DNA of 64,000 nt, from assembly GCA_964611525.1 (NCBI GenBank), contig CAZTAL010000053.1, positions 4,963-68,962 of the forward strand. Direction: 5' to 3'. The notes beneath the pieces are model-generated. The model saw only the letters and a list, made by a program, of their open reading frames with translations, was not told where the DNA came from and did no database searches. Below are positions 26,563 through 34,128 of this stretch, in pieces. The position numbers and the translations under genes were made by a program. The stretch's first letter is position 1. Each line of letters starts with the position of its first letter. The DNA comes from JAAYJR01 sp964611525. GTDB lineage: Bacteria > Bacteroidota > Bacteroidia > Bacteroidales > Prolixibacteraceae.

Positions 26563-26917
26563 TCCCGCCAGTTGAAAAATCCTCTTGTTAAATTAATGCA
26601 GGCAAAGAGGTATCATTTTAATTATCGGTTAGAGTGCGACTCTTACTAAACTGTTGTGTTTTTCGTGTTTTATCTCCCCTAGGGCATTATTACGAAATAA
26701 CCTGAACATTTAGGCTTGTTCTTTTTGCTTTTTACTGCATTAAAATTTTTTGCCATAGCTATGGCTATGCCTCAAAATTTTGCTTTGTTAAAAACAAAAA
26801 TAATTTCGCCTATTTTATTCACTTTATTTCGCAACAAAGCCTAAGGTGGAATGATGCTGCTGCTATTCAGTTATTATTATTACTGAGGGCATGGTTTTAT
26901 ACATCTTCCATTCATGA
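26563..26917. other. Convergent spacer with MITE-like element
   Basis: 355 bases between the WecA-type and oxidoreductase genes. About half is the MITE-like element at 26679-26846. The left flank has a small imperfect hairpin (TTAGAGT...ACTCT) and nothing else of note. Confidence 0.6.
26679..26846 (+). mobile_element. MITE-like element, copy 1
   Basis: About 168 bases, non-coding, roughly 94% identical to the element at 36398-36564 but in opposite orientation. The termini are imperfect inverted repeats of about 37 bases (GCATTATTACGAAATAACC at the left against GCTTTGTTGCGAAATAAAG read inward from the right). The centre has a hairpin GCCATAGC/GGCTATG. No transposase lies in the window, so it would depend on one elsewhere. 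Confidence 0.75.
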
Positions 26918-28222
26918 TTAAAAATCAGTGTAATTCCATTTACCCCGGTAGGTGCGACCTACCATCAGGTTAGCAAAGTCATCCCCATTAAATTTTTCTT
27001 TATCGGGATCCCATAATAAGGGACGTTGCAGTTCATATGCGATATTGGTTACATTACAAACAGAAGCTGTTCTATGTCCGGTTTCTACGTCGGATACAGG
27101 TTTGGTCCGTTTTCTTACTGCATCAATCCAGTCCTGATAATGATTATCGCTGAAGTAAACTCTTTTGTCACCAGCTTTCAGTTCTGTCTCTGCAAGTTTT
27201 TCATCAGGGAAGGTCCTGAGAAAGCTGCGGCTTACCTCAATTCTTCCTTCCGTACCAATAATCTGCACAGCATTAAAATCATCTTCCGTTCCCCATTGCT
27301 TATGGTTAACACGCACGCCATTTTCGTATATCATTGTTAAACCGCTGTCTTTTTCGGGTGTTGTAGGAGGAAGGAACTGAACCGGACCCGATTCATCCAT
27401 GTCAAGTGCCCATTGGGCTATGTCGAACATATGAGCACCCCAGTCGGTTATAAGTCCCCCGCCAAAGTTACGATAGCCGCGCCACCATGCCCATGGACCT
27501 TTAACATCAGTGGGAGCTAGCTCTTCATGATAACCACGGTACAAGGAAGGCCCTATCCATTCATTCCAATCCAGTCCTGCCGGCACTTCCTGAGTTGGCA
27601 GATCACATTGTTTAATAGGTTTCCCTACGCTGACATTAATTTCTTTGACATCCCCTATATATCCGTTACGTACCAGTTCAACTGCATGTCTGAAATCGCG
27701 CCATGAACGTTGCATATTCCCTGTCTGGAATACCCTGTCGTATTTCCTTGTGGCATTTACCATTGCCCTGCCTTCTGCAACGGTCAGAGCAAGAGGTTTT
27801 TCGCAGTAGATATCTTTTCCCGCTTTAGCCGCGTCCACAACTATTTGTGCATGCCAGTGGTCAGGAGTAGCAATTACTACTGCATCAATATCATTCCTTT
27901 CCAGTAATTCGCGGTAATAGTGGTATTTATCCACTTTTGTGTTAAGTCCCTTCCCGGCATTGTTCTTATTTGCTGTTTCCGCAAAAAGATCAAGCTTTTT
28001 TTGATAAACATCACAAGCTGCCAAAGCCACTGTGCCCTGACATTTACCGATGTTATTGAGAAGTGTATAGATCTGTTTTCCTGTGCCAATGAATCCGAGG
28101 TTAATACGGTCGTTGGCAGCTACATATCCCTTTCCACCCATAACATGGCTGGGAATAACGCTGATGGCAGCAGCACCTGCGGCTGCTTTACCAATAAAAT
28201 TTCTACGGCTAATTTTTATCAT
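26918..28222 (-). CDS. Gfo/Idh/MocA family oxidoreductase with Tat signal
   Basis: A 434-residue exported oxidoreductase. The start has a twin-arginine signal (SRRNFIGKAAAGAAAISVIP), so it is probably folded with NAD(P) in the cytoplasm and sent out through Tat. The Rossmann domain begins INLGFIGTGKQ (about 39), and the EKPLALTVAEG motif (about 139) carries the family catalytic lysine. A C-terminal alpha/beta domain follows with WNEWIGPSLYRGYHEEL and WAWWRGYRNFGGGLITDWGAHMFDIAQW. Members act on sugars, inositols and glycans. Such Tat-exported forms are abundant in Planctomycetes and Bacteroidota; the substrate is unknown. It follows the SUMF1-type lipoprotein gene by 23 bases on the same strand, so they are likely an operon. 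Confidence 0.9.
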   Translation of the reverse strand: MIKISRRNFIGKAAAGAAAISVIPSHVMGGKGYVAANDRINLGFIGTGKQIYTLLNNIGKCQGTVALAACDVYQKKLDLFAETANKNNAGKGLNTKVDKYHYYRELLERNDIDAVVIATPDHWHAQIVVDAAKAGKDIYCEKPLALTVAEGRAMVNATRKYDRVFQTGNMQRSWRDFRHAVELVRNGYIGDVKEINVSVGKPIKQCDLPTQEVPAGLDWNEWIGPSLYRGYHEELAPTDVKGPWAWWRGYRNFGGGLITDWGAHMFDIAQWALDMDESGPVQFLPPTTPEKDSGLTMIYENGVRVNHKQWGTEDDFNAVQIIGTEGRIEVSRSFLRTFPDEKLAETELKAGDKRVYFSDNHYQDWIDAVRKRTKPVSDVETGHRTASVCNVTNIAYELQRPLLWDPDKEKFNGDDFANLMVGRTYRGKWNYTDF

Positions 28223-28245
28223 TTTTTTAGTTTAAATATAAGTAT

Positions 28246-29193
28246 TTATTCAGCATCCTTAGCACAGCGGAAACCGGTATTGAACAAAGATGTTTCATGT
28301 GAATTCATGGAACGTCCTGTTACTGTAAAGCTGTATTCATCGTTTTGATCATAAAAAAATGATCCGCTACGTATTACTTTAATGTTGGGATTTGCAGGCA
28401 GATGTTCATTACTGCCAGGATATGGTTTGAATGTATCAGCACACCATTGCCATACATTCCCTCCCATATCGGTTAGTCCTGCTTCATTTTCTCCAAAAGC
28501 ACCTACCGGCGATGTGTAAAGGAATCCGTCTTTTACTTCCGGCGCGGTGATCGTTCCCTGCCATGTGTTGGCAAAGTACTTTCCATTTTCTGTCACCTTA
28601 TTGCCCCAACTAAATCTGTTTTCTGTTTTTTTACCACTGCATGCAGCATATTCCCACTCGGCCTCGGTAGGCAGACGTTTGCCTGCCCAGGAAGCATATG
28701 CCACTGCATCGTTCCAGCTTACATGCGTAACAGGGTGATCCGGTTTGGCGTCAGGACCAGAAGGACCTAAAGGTTTGCGCCATGTTGTACCGGGCAAAAG
28801 CTCCCATTTATTACGTTCGAGATTAAAAACTCCCGAATCTCCGAACTTTTCTGCTTCAGTTTTATAGTCTGTTGATTCAACGAAAATCCTGAACTGTTCC
28901 ACTGTTACAGGAGTTTTGTCTATATAAAATGGTTTTATTTTAACTTCATGTACCGGACGTTCATTTTGGAGTCCGTTTTCAGAACCCATTTTAAAAGTTC
29001 CTCCTTCGAAATAGATCATCTCAGCTTCTTCCGGTGCTTTTTGTACCGGAGCTTCGGTTTTGGGCTTTACCGGTTTTTCTTCCGTGGCAGCCGGTATTTC
29101 CTTATCAGCCTCAGTCGTGGCAGCATTCCGGGATCGATTGCCGCTGCACCCTGTCATGAAAAATAAGATAGTATATATTAATATTCGTTGCAT
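28246..29193 (-). CDS. SUMF1/FGE-fold lipoprotein
   Basis: About 315 residues from ATG 29193. A longer frame reaches 29289, but the lipoprotein signal MQRILIYTILFFMTGC fits only the later start. A Pro/Glu/Lys-rich linker (about 20-55) precedes the formylglycine-generating-enzyme sulfatase fold: FEGGTFKMGSENG, VHEVKIKPFYIDKTPVTVEQF, HPVTHVSWNDAVAYASWAGKRLPTEAEWEYA, GLTDMGGNVWQWC, IRSGSF and closing GFRCAKDAE. Those blocks give the fold with confidence. Most Bacteroidota lipoproteins of this class (for instance GldK/GldJ) are structural, and nothing shows that this one oxidises a sulfatase cysteine. Probably anchored in the outer membrane. It heads a two-gene unit with the Tat oxidoreductase. 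Confidence 0.88.
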   Translation of the reverse strand: MQRILIYTILFFMTGCSGNRSRNAATTEADKEIPAATEEKPVKPKTEAPVQKAPEEAEMIYFEGGTFKMGSENGLQNERPVHEVKIKPFYIDKTPVTVEQFRIFVESTDYKTEAEKFGDSGVFNLERNKWELLPGTTWRKPLGPSGPDAKPDHPVTHVSWNDAVAYASWAGKRLPTEAEWEYAACSGKKTENRFSWGNKVTENGKYFANTWQGTITAPEVKDGFLYTSPVGAFGENEAGLTDMGGNVWQWCADTFKPYPGSNEHLPANPNIKVIRSGSFFYDQNDEYSFTVTGRSMNSHETSLFNTGFRCAKDAE

Positions 29194-29542
29194 ACGTATA
29201 AAAATTTGAAATTTTTTGAAATTAATTAAATTATTATTTGATTGTAATTTCAATAATATGTTTTGGAAAGATCGTTGATAGTCACGCAAATATTAGTTTA
29301 CTTTTAGCAAAAGTATCATTACACATAAAATAAATGTAAAAATGGGTTTTTTTATTATTTATTCAAAATGAAAAGAGTATGTTATTTGATAAAAAAAATA
29401 TAACGCAAAAGTAAATCCTTAAAAAAGAGTATGACAGAGTATCTCGCCTAAACCCCATGATACAATAGAGGGGGGATTGCATATTTTGAAATTTTTTGTA
29501 TTTTTATTAATATTACTGTCCGTAGAAAAAAATAGCTAACAT

Positions 29543-30439
29543 TTGAAAACAAAATCTACCGGAAAAATATTCTTCGTGGTCAATCCCAAATCGGGGACCG
29601 ATGTTCAGAAAGATTATGTGTCAATTTTTTCTGAAGCTTCTGAAAAATATGATTTCAGGTATAAAATATATGAGACAAAAGGTGAAGATGATGATAAGGA
29701 AATACGAAACTATATAAAAGAATATGTTCCTGAAACCGTTGTTGTCGTGGGGGGCGATGGGACTATCAATCTTGTTGCACGTGAGCTTACGGGTACTGGT
29801 ATAAATTTAGGTATTATTCCGGCCGGATCGGCCAATGGTCTGGCACATAACCTTGGTATTCCCGAGAACATCGGAGCTGCTATTGAGGTAATCATGGAAG
29901 CACCTGCCGGACCATTGGATGTTATTCGTATTAATGAAAAATATTACTGTTTTCATCTTTCTGATGTTGGAATAAATGCGCGCATTGTTAAAAGATTTGA
30001 AGAGGAAGGTTCAAAAGGTATTATCGGCTATGGAAAACAGCTTTTCAAAGAGCTGTTTGAAGGTAAGACCTCTTTCTCATTTCTTATAAAACTACCCGGA
30101 AAGCGTCCTGAAAAATTAAAGGCTGAAATGCTGGTTATAGCAAATGCAAAAAGATATGGAACTTCAGCAGTTATCAATCCCATGGGAGAATATAACGACG
30201 GGCGTTTTGAAATTATCGTTATTAAGCCTTATCCATGGTGGTTTGTATTTAATTTAATCTATGCCTTCTTAACCGGGAGCCTTCATAAAATGAAATATAT
30301 AAAAATATTTTCTGCTTCAGAAGCCTCCGTGGATCTTATGAAACCTCAGGAATTTCAGATAGACGGTGAAATCATCCCTAAAGTCTCATCGCTGGAAATA
30401 CAAATAATGCCGAAGTCTTTAAAGGTTTTGGGAGCATAA
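29543..30439 (+). CDS. Diacylglycerol/lipid kinase family protein
   Basis: A 298-residue cytosolic kinase of the DagK/YegS/sphingosine kinase group. It starts at TTG (29543), since no ATG precedes the conserved KIFFVVNPKSGT. The nucleotide site VVVVGGDGTINLVARELTGT (66-85, GGDGT at 70-74) and IIPAGSANGLAHNLGIP (about 90-106) are complete, and the second domain ends with FQIDGEIIP. It phosphorylates a lipid alcohol with ATP; diacylglycerol is the usual substrate in bacteria but is not proven here. Monocistronic; it ends 13 bases from the convergent dapA gene. Confidence 0.9.
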   Translation: MKTKSTGKIFFVVNPKSGTDVQKDYVSIFSEASEKYDFRYKIYETKGEDDDKEIRNYIKEYVPETVVVVGGDGTINLVARELTGTGINLGIIPAGSANGLAHNLGIPENIGAAIEVIMEAPAGPLDVIRINEKYYCFHLSDVGINARIVKRFEEEGSKGIIGYGKQLFKELFEGKTSFSFLIKLPGKRPEKLKAEMLVIANAKRYGTSAVINPMGEYNDGRFEIIVIKPYPWWFVFNLIYAFLTGSLHKMKYIKIFSASEASVDLMKPQEFQIDGEIIPKVSSLEIQIMPKSLKVLGA

Positions 30440-30452
30440 TGATCATATATAT

Positions 30453-31328
30453 TTATATCAGTTTATGATATGCCTTGCTGATCTTTTTATATGTATCATC
30501 GCTGACCGGCCAAAGAGGTAAGCGCAATTCATTTTCTGAAATTCCCTGGATGTTAAGCAATGCTTTTATGCCTGCCGGATTACCTTCTTTGAAGAGTAAT
30601 TTAAAAAGGTCGAGTAATTCATGATGCTGTTTTTTTGCATCAATGAAATTTTCTTCAAGTGCCTGATGTACAAGATTGCTTAATTTTGCAGGCAGGGCAT
30701 TGGCAATTACGGAAATAACTCCTTTTCCCCCCATTGTAATCAGGGGAAGTGTCATCGCATCATCTCCCGAAATAACAGTAAAATTATCAGGTGCGTACTT
30801 GCAGATTCTTGTTATCTGGGCCAGACTGCCTGAAGCTTCCTTTACGGCTACTATATTATCCGATTCTCCGGCAAGTTTTATAACTGTTTCTGCTTTAAGG
30901 TTGACGCCGGTACGTGAGGGAACGTTATAGAGAATTATTGGCACAGGACTTGCTTTCGCGATAGCGATGTAGTGCCTGAACATTCCTTCCTGTGATGGTT
31001 TATTGTAGTATGGAGTAACTATCAGCAGTCCATCAACACTGTCAAAGTCAAATTTGCTTATCCGTTTAATAATTTTTTTGGTATCATTACCGCCCATGCC
31101 AACAACCAGAGGCAGGCCGGTAGATTTTTGTTTAACGAAATTTACAATTTCCTGTTTCTCATTTGCTGTCAGAGTAGGGGTTTCAGCAGTTGTACCAAGC
31201 GCTACCAGATAGTTTGTCCCACCATTAACCTGATTATCGATAATTTTATCCAACCCGTTAAAGTCAATCTTATTATTTTCTGTGAAAGGTGTGACCATTG
31301 CTACACCTGCGCCTGTGAATTTTTCCAT
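30453..31328 (-). CDS. dapA: 4-hydroxy-tetrahydrodipicolinate synthase
   Basis: A 291-residue TIM-barrel aldolase joining pyruvate and aspartate semialdehyde in the lysine/diaminopimelate pathway. Schiff-base Lys163 lies in AVKEASG, Tyr134 in LYNVPSRTG, and the Thr-Thr pair in LGTTAETPTL (45-54). YYNKPSQEGM (about 107-116) is also typical. Length is normal. No other lysine-pathway gene adjoins; the upstream neighbour on the same strand is the DUF6913-like gene, 100 bases away. Confidence 0.95.
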   Translation of the reverse strand: MEKFTGAGVAMVTPFTENNKIDFNGLDKIIDNQVNGGTNYLVALGTTAETPTLTANEKQEIVNFVKQKSTGLPLVVGMGGNDTKKIIKRISKFDFDSVDGLLIVTPYYNKPSQEGMFRHYIAIAKASPVPIILYNVPSRTGVNLKAETVIKLAGESDNIVAVKEASGSLAQITRICKYAPDNFTVISGDDAMTLPLITMGGKGVISVIANALPAKLSNLVHQALEENFIDAKKQHHELLDLFKLLFKEGNPAGIKALLNIQGISENELRLPLWPVSDDTYKKISKAYHKLI

Positions 31329-31428
31329 CTGTTTAAAATTTTATAATTATCTGTAATAAATTAATTCAGCCTTTTATATTTCTGCATTTATTGTTATCTA
31401 ATATATTTTTTTCTTATTTTTCCACTTT

Positions 31429-31944
31429 TCAGGGCAATTTTATATTTAATTGCCGAAGATAAAAAATTTGTTGCTTAGCCAGATAAAGAGCATCTTGTTT
31501 GCCGTTTATCTTAATATTTAGATCAAAGTAATTATTTTCATCAGGTGACCATCCTATTTTGAATTTTGCATTGCTCAAAGCTGTTATAAAGTCAAGCACT
31601 TTATTTTGTTTCAGTGCAATATTCATCAGCACATCAAATTCCATTTTCATAAAATCGACAGCATGTCCTTTTTTGGGAAATCCCAGCCAGTTTAGATCTG
31701 TTGGGGTTATTGCATTCGATGTTATTGACAAATCTGTCTCTTCGGTATTTATGCAGAGATTTCGGAAAATAGCTTGTTTTTGTAAAAAGTAATTATACAA
31801 GTACAGGTAAGCTTCATTTTCTGAAGGCTGCCAAAGTACTCCTACTTTACGGATATCATCCGGATGGGGTAATATTACTTCGCGGCTAACTGCTTTTGCT
31901 TTTTTGCGAAGTATCCTGTATGCATATTTATCCAGTAATCGCAT
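31429..31944 (-). CDS. DUF6913-like conserved hypothetical protein
   Basis: A 171-residue protein without signal peptide or membrane segment. Pattern: an N-terminal basic helix (RLLDKYAYRILRKKAKAV), then VGVLWQPSENEAYLYLYNYF, DLNWLGFPKKGHAVDFMKMEFDVLMNIAL and KFKIGWSPDENNYFDLNIKI. This resembles the Bacteroidota-restricted DUF6913 family, which has no known function. The pairing with dapA (upstream on the same strand) is something I recall as frequent in this phylum, but that is memory and not shown here. Confidence 0.7.
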   Translation of the reverse strand: MRLLDKYAYRILRKKAKAVSREVILPHPDDIRKVGVLWQPSENEAYLYLYNYFLQKQAIFRNLCINTEETDLSITSNAITPTDLNWLGFPKKGHAVDFMKMEFDVLMNIALKQNKVLDFITALSNAKFKIGWSPDENNYFDLNIKINGKQDALYLAKQQIFYLRQLNIKLP

Positions 31945-32038
31945 CTTATAATATAACGATAAAATTTAATTATATTCCGAATATAGAAAAATTTCCGGTA
32001 ACCTCATTATTCGGGGTAGATAACAAGGGAGATTTATT

Positions 32039-33061
32039 TTATTTATTAATCCGGTTTATCTCTTTTATTCTTTCCATCAGGATTTCCTTATAATCTTGTA
32101 TCATTTCCAAATCTTCTTTACTCCGATAAGCTAATGCCAGCTCATGTGCCTGTTCCAGATATTTCAGGGCTGTTTCTATTTCATCTTTCATTTCATAAGC
32201 CAGTGCAAGATTATAATACGCATTAATTGCGAGCTTTCCGTTTCTTCTTCCGGTATATTTCTTCCACAGATCAATAGCATTATCCATTTTGCCTTCTTCA
32301 AAATAATATGCTGCGTCTGTAAAATCGGGCAATGGTGGTATGGAATATACCCTGTTTACAGTCTGCCATGATGCATAAAATCTTTTCGCGTAAATCTCTC
32401 CGGCTTTCGCAGAAGCAATTTCCAAAGCTTTTAACCGGGCAGGAAGTTTATACCCTTTGATGTAATTGCCCTGATTATCGTATCCATTCCAGAAAACCGT
32501 ATCTATAATTGTTTTTCTGTCAATGATTTTTTGGCGTAATAAATCATAAATACCCCATACACTTACGGTAATAACTTCGCTGGATTCGGGAGATTCAAAG
32601 TTTTCAGGATACTTTGAATAAAAACAGGAATATGTTTCAAGAGAGATGAGCCAGTCCGCTTCCCCTGTATTGTCAATTCTCTGTAGCAATGCCGCTGGCA
32701 TGGCTGGTAATTTTTCCGCAACGTGTCGTTTGAAGGTATTATAAGGCAATATTTCCACCTGCTGGAAAGTATTGTTTTTTTTAAGATTATTGGTCATTTC
32801 GTTAAGGCATGTATATACGAGTATACTATCCATATTATCCGGATCATTTTTTGTTTTTACCAGTCTGTTATCTACCCTGTAATAGTTCTGTAACGTATCT
32901 CCCGGATATTTGAAATTCCGGTATATAACTGCGACTTTCTCTATTTTGGCCGGCAGAGAAATTTCTCCCGATTTTAAAACCTCTATAGGGTATTCTTTAT
33001 ATACGGTACAGGCTGCAGTAAATATAAGCAGGATGCTTACCGGCAATAACAGGCGGCTCAT
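32039..33061 (-). CDS. DUF6340-like lipoprotein with TPR tail (paralog 2)
   Basis: A 340-residue protein. Signal peptide with lipobox (LLLPVSILLIFTAAC, Cys18). The N-terminal part has LPAKIEKVAVIYRNF and repeats the layout of the gene immediately before it: a core of about 230 residues with WLISLETYSCFYSKYP and DTVFWNGYDNQGNYIKGYKLPARLKAL, then two or three TPR units (EEGKMDNAIDLWKKYTG, AYYNLALAYEMKDEIETALKYLEQA). It overlaps the paralog's stop by 4 bases (ATGA), so the two are translationally coupled. Family assignment to DUF6340 is from memory of the pattern. Function unknown; probably a periplasmic or outer-membrane assembly factor. Confidence 0.7.
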   Translation of the reverse strand: MSRLLLPVSILLIFTAACTVYKEYPIEVLKSGEISLPAKIEKVAVIYRNFKYPGDTLQNYYRVDNRLVKTKNDPDNMDSILVYTCLNEMTNNLKKNNTFQQVEILPYNTFKRHVAEKLPAMPAALLQRIDNTGEADWLISLETYSCFYSKYPENFESPESSEVITVSVWGIYDLLRQKIIDRKTIIDTVFWNGYDNQGNYIKGYKLPARLKALEIASAKAGEIYAKRFYASWQTVNRVYSIPPLPDFTDAAYYFEEGKMDNAIDLWKKYTGRRNGKLAINAYYNLALAYEMKDEIETALKYLEQAHELALAYRSKEDLEMIQDYKEILMERIKEINRINK

Positions 33062-34113
33062 TGCGATTGATTTATTAATTTATTTTTTCGTCTTTTTAAT
33101 ATCTCAAGATATTCATAAGTCATAGGCCGGTAATATGTTTCGTATGATTTTAGTGCCCAGGAAACAGCACGGTCGATATATCCCATAATTTCATAGCTTA
33201 ATGCAATATTCAGCTGTGCCTTACTTTTCAGTGATTTGGACTTTGTCTTGTCTGTCACTTCTTTTAATAGTCTTATTGCAGCTTCCGTTTCACCTTTATT
33301 AATCAACTGACCAGCTCTTTTTAGTTTGTCATTTCCTCCGGAAAAATATTTTCTTCTCTCTGTATGCCACCTGACCGCCATTTTATCAGACAATTCAAGT
33401 GCAATTGCTATACCTGCTTCGGCGAGTGCCTGTTTTACAGGTGTGAAATGTTGGAAAAGAGAACGGGCGGAAATATCCGCATCTTCCCATATGAGGGTAT
33501 CGCGTATTGAATGACTTATGGGGATTGACTTATTTGCCGGATCGTAGACTCTGAAAAGAGCTTCATAATATATTTTCATCTGTGCGATGGCACCGGAATA
33601 GAATCCGTTTTGATAAGGATCATAATATGTTTCATGATCATATTTAGAGATCACCCTTGTTTTCAGATGGTCAAGTGATAAAACAGCATCCACATTAAAG
33701 CTTTGTGCAATATCTGTTACATCTTTCCATGGCAGCAGCGGCGTCTGTGTTGATTTTCCCTGCGAATAAATAAAACGTTGCTGTGGAATCACAAAGTCGT
33801 AACGCCCAGATTCAAAAAGCAATTCACCTAAAGCTTTCAATGTAGTATCGGCCATTTGCAGGTCATAAATGACTGTATCAAGATTGAAACGCTGTTTGAA
33901 AAATGTTTTTTGCAATGAATCAGATGGAATATCTGTATAATTACGATTGACTGTTTGGGAAATAAGCGCCAGGCTTTGGATTGACTGGGGAAGTTCCTTT
34001 GGCGAAGGTTGCGGTATATCTATAAGTAAGGTGTTTGTATATACACATGAATATGTTATTATCGCCGAAAGCAATAACAACAGGTAATTTGTTCTTTTTA
34101 ACAAGTTAATCAT
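33058..34113 (-). CDS. DUF6340-like lipoprotein with TPR tail (paralog 1)
   Basis: A 351-residue paralog of the following gene, with the same order: lipoprotein signal (YLLLLLSAIITYSC), early IQSLALISQTVNRNY, a central DAVLSLDHLKTRVISKYD, an RDTLIWEDADISARSL block and a TPR tail (GQLINKGETEAAIRLLKEVTD, AQLNIALSYEIMGYIDRAVSWALKSYE). Overall identity to paralog 2 is low, but the architecture is the same, so an old tandem duplication is likely. It starts 15 bases after the stop of the VWA membrane protein; the three genes form a probable operon. Confidence 0.7.
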   Translation of the reverse strand: MINLLKRTNYLLLLLSAIITYSCVYTNTLLIDIPQPSPKELPQSIQSLALISQTVNRNYTDIPSDSLQKTFFKQRFNLDTVIYDLQMADTTLKALGELLFESGRYDFVIPQQRFIYSQGKSTQTPLLPWKDVTDIAQSFNVDAVLSLDHLKTRVISKYDHETYYDPYQNGFYSGAIAQMKIYYEALFRVYDPANKSIPISHSIRDTLIWEDADISARSLFQHFTPVKQALAEAGIAIALELSDKMAVRWHTERRKYFSGGNDKLKRAGQLINKGETEAAIRLLKEVTDKTKSKSLKSKAQLNIALSYEIMGYIDRAVSWALKSYETYYRPMTYEYLEILKRRKNKLINQSQ

Positions 34114-34128
34114 TTTAATTTTTTCTCC

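Noticed and set aside
29193..29289. N-terminal extension of the SUMF1-type lipoprotein
   Set aside because: It would place 32 polar residues before a clear lipoprotein signal peptide.
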